DNA from: a virus
Reading direction: 5' to 3' (one strand)
IMG/VR virus record: IMGVR_UViG_3300027499_000005
Location: 62,001-126,000 of that record
DNA length: 64,000 nucleotides
Shown: in pieces, positions 15,976 to 25,200 of the stretch
Numbering within the stretch: the stretch's first letter is position 1
How the letters are laid out: the number at the start of each line of letters is the position of its first letter
Notes under the pieces: generated by a model
What the model was told of the DNA's origin: nothing
The model's database searches: none
What the model saw: the letters and a program-made list of their open reading frames with translations, nothing else
Made by a program: the position numbers and the translations under genes

Positions 15976-17784
15976 ATGTCAAATATGAAGAAGCCACTTA
16001 TTAGATATACCTCGCGTGACTTTGAAAAGATTAAAGCTGATCTTATCGAGTTTGCAAAGAGGTACTACCCAGATTCTTATAAAGATTTCAACGAAGCTAG
16101 CTTTGGCTCGCTTATGATTGACAGCGTTTCTTATATTGGTGACATTCTATCGTTTTATATCGATTATCAAGCAAACGAATCATTTCTACCAACAGCCGTA
16201 GAATACGGAAACGTAAGGAAGTTAGCCGAACAAAACGGATTTAAGTTTAAGGGTCCATCGACTTCTAGCGGTATTGCACAGTTCTTCGTTCTAGTGCCAG
16301 CATCATCCGTTTCTCCAACTTCAGGACCGGATCCATCGCTTATCCCTGTTCTAAAGAAGAACTCGGTCTTCGGCGCACAAAGTAATGCGGTATTTACTTT
16401 GCTTGATGATGTCAGGTTCGACTCAGTTGATACCGACATCGTTCCAGCAAGGATCAATCCAGCTACAGGACAACCCACATTCTATGCTCTTAGAAAGAAT
16501 GGTGTGGTTATTTCTGGCAGGTTTAGAAGCGAGGTAATCTCAGTAGCAGATTATGAGCGTTTCAAACGTGTAATGCTAACCGGTAGAAACATTAACGAGA
16601 TCAGTCAAGTCATGGATGCCGAAGGGCACGAATACTATGAGGTGGATTATCTAACACAGAATGTTATCTACAAGGAAATAGAGAATAAGGGCGGGGATAA
16701 CGTTGTTGTTCCATCTATTTTGCGTCCTTTTGCTGTTCCAAGAAGATTTACTTTTGAAGTAATGCAAGATGGAACTTCTTATTTGCAGTTTGGATTCGGT
16801 GGCGAATCGGAACTAATAAACACTGGTTACGCAGAACCAAATACAATCCTTTTAAATCGCTATGGCCGTAGCTATGAAACAGAGCAGAGCTTCGACCCAA
16901 ATAAGCTACTGCAATCTGATAAGCTAGGCGTTTCACCATCAAACACAACTTTGACTGTGACTTATCGTTATAATGACAGCACGACAGTCAACGTACCAAC
17001 TGGTAAGCTTACAAGAGCCATAACGCCCATACTAGAGTTCAAAGATGAGTATCTTTTAAACACCGATACAGTCAGAACAATCCGCGCTAGTCTTGAAATA
17101 AACAATGATGAACCAATCGTTGGGCAAGCTTCCTTACCAAGCGCCGACGAGATCAAGGTCAGATCCGCTTCGTTTTTTGCATCGCAGAACAGGGCAGTAA
17201 CACAGCAAGATATGGAATCTATTTGCTATGCGATGCCTTCTAAGTTTGGTGCCATAGCTAGAGCCTCAGCCTATAAGGACAGTAACTCTTTTAAGAGAAA
17301 CATCAATCTTTATGTACTTACCGAAGACTTCAACGGTAAGCTAGCACGACCTTCCGGGCTTTTGAAGGATAATCTTAAGAACTGGATTAACCGTTACAAG
17401 ATGATTCATGATACTGTTGATATCTTGGATGGTCTTGTCGTAAACTTCGGGGTTGATTTCAGTATTCTAGTTGATAAAGCTTACGATAAAGAAATGGTAC
17501 TATCTGATGCCCGCGCTAAGTTGGCAGAACATTTCTCCAAACCCGGCTATTTCGGTCAAATGGTATCCATCTCGGAGATCTATTCGGTCCTCAACAAACA
17601 AGTTCGTGGTGTTATCGACGCAAAAAGGGTAAGATTAATGCCAAGAATCGATGGAGTTTATTCTTCTAATACTTTTGATTTTACCGAGGCTTTATCTGTT
17701 GATGGTACATACCTAATCGTTCCAAAGAACGTCTGTATGGAAATGAAGTTTACAGATCTAGACATAGCAGGAGTGGCTGAATAA
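15976..17784 (+). CDS. 6: gp6-like baseplate wedge protein
   Basis: 602 residues, close to T4 gp6 (660). The N-terminus has the typical wedge-protein opening: YTSRDFEKIKADLIEFAKRYYPDSYKDF, then SLMIDSVSYIGDILSFYIDYQANESFLPTA and VRKLAEQNG (about residues 10-85), shared by T4 gp6 and the related gpJ-like family. Later parts contain the characteristic SVVPSxx-like beta core and a second conserved segment, RAVTQQDMESICYAMPSKFGAIARA (about residues 405-430). The protein forms the inner baseplate ring that joins wedges around the hub. It ends in a TAATG overlap with the next gene. Confidence 0.88.
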   Translation: MSNMKKPLIRYTSRDFEKIKADLIEFAKRYYPDSYKDFNEASFGSLMIDSVSYIGDILSFYIDYQANESFLPTAVEYGNVRKLAEQNGFKFKGPSTSSGIAQFFVLVPASSVSPTSGPDPSLIPVLKKNSVFGAQSNAVFTLLDDVRFDSVDTDIVPARINPATGQPTFYALRKNGVVISGRFRSEVISVADYERFKRVMLTGRNINEISQVMDAEGHEYYEVDYLTQNVIYKEIENKGGDNVVVPSILRPFAVPRRFTFEVMQDGTSYLQFGFGGESELINTGYAEPNTILLNRYGRSYETEQSFDPNKLLQSDKLGVSPSNTTLTVTYRYNDSTTVNVPTGKLTRAITPILEFKDEYLLNTDTVRTIRASLEINNDEPIVGQASLPSADEIKVRSASFFASQNRAVTQQDMESICYAMPSKFGAIARASAYKDSNSFKRNINLYVLTEDFNGKLARPSGLLKDNLKNWINRYKMIHDTVDILDGLVVNFGVDFSILVDKAYDKEMVLSDARAKLAEHFSKPGYFGQMVSISEIYSVLNKQVRGVIDAKRVRLMPRIDGVYSSNTFDFTEALSVDGTYLIVPKNVCMEMKFTDLDIAGVAE

Positions 17785-19244
17785 TGAGTATCAAGCGTTA
17801 CAATGCTACCAAGGACAACACAATCACTAATGCATTCAAGGGTGATTTAGTCAACAGGGCTACCGGTTCAAATACCGGACTAGCAGATGTGTTGGAAACC
17901 TATGTAATCTACGGACAGGCTTCCACCTCTTCGATAGAGAAGAGCAGAATCTTGGTGCAGTTTGATACAGACCAGATGACTCTAGACAGAGCCGCAGGCA
18001 CACTACCCGCATCTGGAAATGTTAGCCACTATCTAAGATTATTTAACGCCCCACACGCTTATTCACTTCCAAGGAACTACTCTCTTGAAATAAGAGCGAT
18101 TAGTGGATCATGGGATGAAGGTCGCGGCTTAGATCTCGATGAATATTCAGACTCTGATACATCTAACTGGATAAGTGCTAGTTCAACTGCTGGATGGGTA
18201 TCTCAAGGGGGAGATTACTATGCTACTCCTTTTTACACACAGTCTTTTGGATTTGATGGTACACAAGATTTACAAGTAGACGTATCAGACATAGTAGAAC
18301 AATGGTTAGCTGGCACAAAACCAAATAACGGTCTTTTGATTAAGATATCTGGTTCTGCTGAAAGCGCACCAACAACTTCACTTTACACCAAGAAGTTTTT
18401 TGCAAGATCTTCTGAGTTTTTCTTCAAGAGACCAGTAATCGAAGCGCGCTTTAATAACGCAAGAAAAGACAAGAGGACTAACTTTTATTACAGCAGTTCC
18501 CTCTCCACCGCAGCCGAAAACCTAAATACAATCTACTTCTACAACTATCATCGTGGTATTCTTAGGAATATTCCAGCCGTTGGAACGGGTAACATCTATG
18601 TATCGGTTTTCTCTGGCTCGACCGTTCCGACCGGCTCGGCATTGACCCTTGTGACCGATGGTGTAAACGTTACAGCAGGCTCTCCAACGGTCGTTACAGG
18701 CGGTTGGGTGTCTACGGGTATCTACTCGGCTAGCTTTGCGCTAACCGCTGCCACAACCCCATTAGAAACGATTTTCGACGTATGGCACAACGGAAATCTA
18801 ACTACTCAATATTTCACAGGTTCTATCGAACCACAAGTTCTCGTTGGAGAATCTTCAGTCAACGCAGAACAGTTTACTACTCAAATAACAAATCTCAAAC
18901 CTACTTATACAAGGGGGCAAACAGAAAGATTTAGAGTTTACGCAAGACCTAGAAACTGGACTCCTACCGTATATACGATTGCAACGGCTACCCCTGTTGC
19001 AGCCACAATAGACAGCGGATCTTACAAGGTTTATCGCGTTATTGACGATCTTGAAGTAATAGCTTACGGAACTGGTAGTACACAACATACGGCTCTTTCC
19101 TACGACTCAGAAGGAAACTATTTCGATTTAGATATGAATCTTTTTGAGGCCGGATATAGTTATGCTATAAAGTTCTCTTATTACAATGGATCTATCGGAT
19201 CTTATGTAGAACAACCCGAGACTTTCAAGTTTAGAGTAGAGTAG
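17784..19244 (+). CDS. DNRLRE-like baseplate/tail structural protein
   Basis: 486 residues. The first about 225 residues resemble the DNRLRE beta-sandwich domain: a start with an ATKDNTITNAF-type repeat-like strand, SSIEKSRILVQFD, and the diagnostic VDVSDIVEQWLAGTKPNNGLLIKI (V-T-x-x-V-x-x-W pattern). The rest is beta-rich, Ser/Thr-heavy, and probably contains one or two Ig-like or FN3-like repeats. The start codon overlaps the gp6-like stop. In phages, such domains occur in tail-associated or fibre-network proteins. The role beyond tail structure is not readable. Confidence 0.6.
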   Translation: MSIKRYNATKDNTITNAFKGDLVNRATGSNTGLADVLETYVIYGQASTSSIEKSRILVQFDTDQMTLDRAAGTLPASGNVSHYLRLFNAPHAYSLPRNYSLEIRAISGSWDEGRGLDLDEYSDSDTSNWISASSTAGWVSQGGDYYATPFYTQSFGFDGTQDLQVDVSDIVEQWLAGTKPNNGLLIKISGSAESAPTTSLYTKKFFARSSEFFFKRPVIEARFNNARKDKRTNFYYSSSLSTAAENLNTIYFYNYHRGILRNIPAVGTGNIYVSVFSGSTVPTGSALTLVTDGVNVTAGSPTVVTGGWVSTGIYSASFALTAATTPLETIFDVWHNGNLTTQYFTGSIEPQVLVGESSVNAEQFTTQITNLKPTYTRGQTERFRVYARPRNWTPTVYTIATATPVAATIDSGSYKVYRVIDDLEVIAYGTGSTQHTALSYDSEGNYFDLDMNLFEAGYSYAIKFSYYNGSIGSYVEQPETFKFRVE

Positions 19245-19246
19245 TA

Positions 19247-22200
19247 ATGAGCATAAAAGATCTATTTGGACTACAAAAACAAGGTACGTTTCCGGTAGCT
19301 GACAACACAAACAGCGACGTTTATCTTTATGCAGAGTCTAAAGATAATATCGCAGCTAAGTTCGAAGCTATTGAGAAGTTCATACCACTGGTGGACTTCT
19401 CCGATCCAAAGAACTTCGTTAAGTTCGGATCAGCAGAAAACTACTATTCTGCTTCTGTAACGAATATTGTAAATGAGTTTCCTTATGACGGTTCAAGGAA
19501 AGAGCTAAATCTTTATCTATCGAACTGCACATATCTAGATCTATATCTGTTGAACCACAAGTATCCAAGAACAAATGGATACATCAACTTTTCTTCCAAC
19601 AACTACACATTCTCTGGTGCTAAAGTTGGGGGATACGGTAACCCAACTAGCAAAGAGTACATCTATTTCTTTGGTGGACCTCATACAGCCTCGCAGGGTA
19701 TGATCGGAAGTCCGCTTGCTAATACCTTTGATGACGCAAATAAGTTTGAACTAGATGTCTATACTACCGCTTCACAAGCGGCAGACGGAAGAACCGGTAC
19801 AAGAACTACAAATCTATTGATGAATCCGTCCTATGGCATGGCGGTAGAGTTCTGGTTAAAGAAAGACGGGTTCGCAACTTCCTCGACAGAAAAAGAAATC
19901 GTATTCGATCTTTGGAACTCAGCAGTCTCGTCTAGTACTGATTATGGTCGTCTTCTCATTGGTATTACTGGATCTGCTGACGGACTATCTACTTTCTTCT
20001 TCGAAATCTCTTCGGGTTCGACAACCGTATCCCAAGCCCTTTCGATTAGTGGCTTTACAACATCTTCATTGGCAGATGGAACATGGCGTCATTATGCCTT
20101 TACCTTCCAGAACACTGGCAGCAATCTAGAGGCTAAAGCATATATTAACGGTAACAGGGAATACTCTAACGTTTTTGCCAGTAAAGCTATGGGTATTGTT
20201 GACGGTGCTTTGTCTGCTAATATCGGCGCTCTCCGTACATCACCTTCTGGTTCTACTTTCAACGGAATCAACATGCTTGGTTACGGCAAGCTATCTGGTT
20301 CACTTGACGAGTTTAGGTACTGGAAGTCTGTCAGAAACGAAAAAGAAATCAACTTCTATTATAAATACCAAGTTGCTGGTGGTACAAACACTGATGTTTC
20401 AAATACAGAACTCGGCGTCTACTTCAAGTTCAACGAAGGTATCACAGGCGTATCCGCTGTAGACTCGACTGTACTCGATTACTCTGGCCGTATCACAAAT
20501 GGTACATGGTATGGATATCCCGGCTCAGCAGCCAGAAATACCGGTTCTGCTATGGTATTGGCAGGAGCTACCGCAACAGAATACCAAGATCCGATTATTA
20601 GAGCAGACCATCCAAGTATTACAAGCCTATATGGCGAACTAATCGCTTCCGGTAGTGAATACGATATTAAGAATAATGCATCGCTATATTACTCGATGCC
20701 ATCGTGGATTATCGAGGAAGATAGGCCAGAAGATGGTTCAAATGGCGGCGATCTTTTTAACCTAACCCAGATCATGTCATACCAGCTAGATGAACTATAC
20801 GCTGGTATCTCAAGCTTGAGTAAACTCAAAAACAAAGAATACTTAAGCTCTAGTTTTGAAAAACCATTACCATTTGCAGAATATCAAGTAGCAAATCAAG
20901 GTTTTGTTACTCCTTTAATCTTCGAAAACTCATCTCTATACGAAAAGATTCTAAATGTAGATAATACAAATCGTTTTGAAGAAGAACTAGAGGATATCAG
21001 GAACTCTATATATCAAAATGTGTACAACAATCTAGTATACATTTATAAGTCTAAAGGAACTGATAAATCATTTAGAAACCTTATTAGAACATATGGTATT
21101 GATGATAACGTAGTAAATGTATCTGTTTATCCAAACAATACAAGATATATTTATGACAATAGGTATGACTTTACGGCAGCAGGTAAGAAGTTTATTAACT
21201 TCAATAAGCCAGAAAACTTTGCTGCTACAATCTACCATAATGCTGGAGCTAACTCGTTTGTTTCAGGCAACTTAGTAGATTACACTCTTAAAGAGCTAGG
21301 CTTTACTACCGAAGCGGAAGTAATATTCGCTAAGAAGCCACTGTTTAGTGAGGCTGGATACTTCTACACCGATTTCGTTACTTCCTCGGTTGCAGGATTC
21401 CATCTACCCAACACTTCTAGCACATCTGATCTAACCTTCCAAAGCGCCGACACGACATTGCGTATATACGCTGTTCGAACTGGCGTTGAATCAAAAGATG
21501 TTTACTTCCTTCTTACGGGTGCAGTTAACGGTACGACCGATGTTAAAGTAACGAGTAGTGTATTCTATTCAGTATACGACAACAAGAAGTGGAACTTTGG
21601 CGTAACATTAGCACCAGACAAAGCTTTACACTATGAAGCAATCACTGGAAGCGCAAACACAACCTATACTCTTGCATTTTATGGCGTGAATAAAGAACTA
21701 GACATAGTGCTGGATTCTTTCTACCTAACAGCTTCTTTGTCCAATACAGCAGGCAAAATACTTGCTTCATCTCCAAAGAGATACTACGCAGGCGCTAGGA
21801 ATACAAACTTTAGCGGAAGCGTGATCGACAGAAGTGATATCAGACTCGGTTCACTACGTCATTGGGTTTTGCCACTTCAAACAAGCTCCATCGATTTCCA
21901 CGCACAAAATCCATTTAGTTTTGGCACCCAGAATCCATCTAGAAATGCGTTCTTGAATCAGAACGCAGTAACCGGTACATATATTCCAGAGATTGAGACT
22001 CTTGCCCTACATTGGGATTTCAGTTCTGTAACTTCATCCAACACAAGCGGTGAGTTCCAAGTATTTGATATTACATCTGGTTCTTATGATAAAAACTTGT
22101 TTGGTGCCGTATCTAAGGTAACAAATGTTATTTACAACGCTACTGCACACAACTTCCCAGCTTCTGATTCTGATGTAGTCACCAAAGAGTTCATCAGTTT

Positions 22201-25200
22201 CGCAGAAACAACTCTACCTGATGAAATCAACAGTTATGATCTGGTAAAGACACCAGATACCGATGACGAAGTATTCACCAAAGAAATACTTCCTGTGAAC
22301 TACTACTTCTCATTTGAAAAGAGTCCATTCAGGAATATTTCTAAAGATATGTTGAATATGTTCTCTTCTTTGAAAGAGTTCAATAATCTATATCATCAAC
22401 CAGTACAACGTTACAGGGACGAACACAAAGAGCTACGTCAGCTTAGAGAACTCTACTTTAAAGACATTTCGAATACAGTAGATGTTGATAAGTTCTTCGA
22501 ATATTACCGTTGGATCGATGCTTCATTATCTGAAATGTTGAGGCAGTTAGTTCCACTAACCGCTGATGCCTCAGACAGAGTTAACAGTGTTATTGAAAGT
22601 CATATTCTCGAAAGAAATCACTACAAGTACAACTACCCGATTCTAAAGTACAAAAACCGAAACTACGAAGGAAGTGTCTTTGGTATTTCGGAACTTCTGT
22701 ATCCTTGGAATAGAGGCTATCATCCGGTAGCAAATGTTGAAAATGAAAACTGCTATTGGTGGAATCGTAGAGCAGAAAGAAATGGTTCCGTTATTACATC
22801 CGGTAAGGCTGTTGTTGATGAACAGAGAGAAACTATCCGTAGAACCATAACTACGCACACTTCTGCTTCTGGCCCACTTCTATCACAACCAGATGGTACT
22901 GCATATTACGGAAGCGATTACGCTAATCGTAAGTTTACACAGCTTTATAACTTCGATATGTCTCTGGATTCGAAGTTCTATCAGATTATAGAACAAGTTC
23001 TTTTTGTTGGCTTGAACGCCCCAAAGGGATTCGTTACCAAAGTATGGAAGTCCATTGTCGCTAAGCTCGCAAATGAAACCTTGGTACTTGATAACTTTGA
23101 GGAAAAAGAAGATTGTAAAGATACAAGCACCATTAAACTTCTAGAACCCGTCAAAACCCCTCTAGAACTACAGAAAGTAAGAATGAAGTTCCGTGCCACT
23201 TTTGGCACAACACAGATTGGAGCATACTCTGTACTTCCTTTCACATTTATGAGTGCTTCTGCTGGTGTGCCAAATACCGGCTACCAAGCACAGCTAGTTG
23301 CCGGATTCGGTTCTGGTAAGCGATTCGATATCGTTGGTCACCACTCAGATGTCTATGACATGGACTTTGAGATCCCAATGCAAGGTCCATTTACCGAAAG
23401 ATATGTCGGTGGTCATGCCCATAGGCACGTTGAGTTAAACCAATACGACTCTAACACTAGACCAGAAGCTTATGATATGAATCTATCTTCTGGTGTCATC
23501 ACTATAACAAATCGTAGTATTACAAAACCAAGATCTACAGTCTCTAGAGATGGTATGGCAAAGAGGCCAGTAAACCTTGCAAATATAGCACATTCTACTG
23601 GTTCCACTTCCACAGTTGCTGGTAACTACAATCTTGCTCTAGATATTGTTGCTACAACCGGTAGAAGTGAAAACGATCTATCGTTTAACGACACTCCATT
23701 TAGTGCTTCTGCAACCGGGTCGTGGGCCGTTAGTGGTACTTCTGACTACACGAAACTAGCACGCACCACGAATAAGAACGTGATCGTACAACGCTTCTCA
23801 GCCCCCGGCGATCCTTCTACAATGGGTGACAACCTAGGTGGTCCCGGTCTAGATGCCGCTCATGGCGAATACAGCGTTTACAATGCTCTACCATTCAGGA
23901 ATCTATCCGTCAGACTACCACTCAGGACGTTCTTAACAACCCGTTCTGAGATCAATGGATTAACTAGCGGTTCGGTACCAGTAGCTGCTGATTATAGCGG
24001 TACAGCATCGTTCCACGGTGTTTATAGAAATAAACTAGGAGTTCTAAAGCAAACTGATACTGCTTTCTATAGCTCTTCGATCTCCGATAACTATTTCGTC
24101 CAATACCAGATTCCAAGAAGTGATCTAAACTACTCTTGGATTACTGGCGCAGCAGTTACCTACAATAAGTTCCCTGTTACCACCGGTGGCGATGTTCCAA
24201 CTGGTTTCGTATCTTCTGACGGTACCTTCTCTTCGTCTACTGGTGTCGATTCAGCAATAACTTTCGTCACAGCTTCTTCTATTGTCAGCTATGCAACTAG
24301 CTCAAATGGTAAGAATATTTTCGGATTTGTAGACGGCATCACTACCGGATACTCGGTTGTTGCCAACTCTCAGATAAGAACAGGATTTAACGGTGTTGTA
24401 ACAAATATTGTTGATCCATTTGACATTGACACAATGACACTAGGTTTAAGCTTAACTGCGAGTGTTAGTGGGTACTTGAATCCAACCTTGATTTCATCCT
24501 CGATTAACTCTAACAATGCTTATATTCTTAACTCCATAATAGCAAATCGAGGCGGTAAGTTTGCAAAGTCTACTTGGTATCAAGTACGTCATACCGATAA
24601 GAAGTACATTCAGAAGCTGAAGAATACCAATACCATCTCACATACTCCAAAATATGGCGATCAAGTCACCATAGTCGATGGCAACGTTGTTATTTCAAAG
24701 GCTTTAACAAACCAGAGAACATACTCTTTTGTTGAACCAGCAGTTGAGCTTGACAATCGCCCAATGGGATTACTATTCCAAGCTCCTAACTCAACTTCCA
24801 ATATTCTAGTTAATCTTTCACTCAATAATGAGATTTCACATTTCACTAACGAAGAGCTAAATCTAGTACTGGAAATGGCAAATCAAAGCAAGAGTAAGGT
24901 TAATCAAATAAAGAGCTTTATTTCTAATAACAAGAAGCTACGACTAAAGAATATCTTGCTAGCTGATACAGTATATCCACAAGCAGTATACCAAAGTCTC
25001 GGAATCATGCGTGAGAGAGTTAACTTTGATAATAACTTCTGGCGCGATTCAAGAACAGATAGAAATGCTAAGGGTTTTGTAGCTAAGAAATCTATGGTTA
25101 CGAATGGTACCTTGACCGCGATTAGTCAAAGTTCGTGGGCACTAGATGCCTCTACTAACTTTGAAACCGTATCGACTCTAACTTTCGGTGTCACCAACTC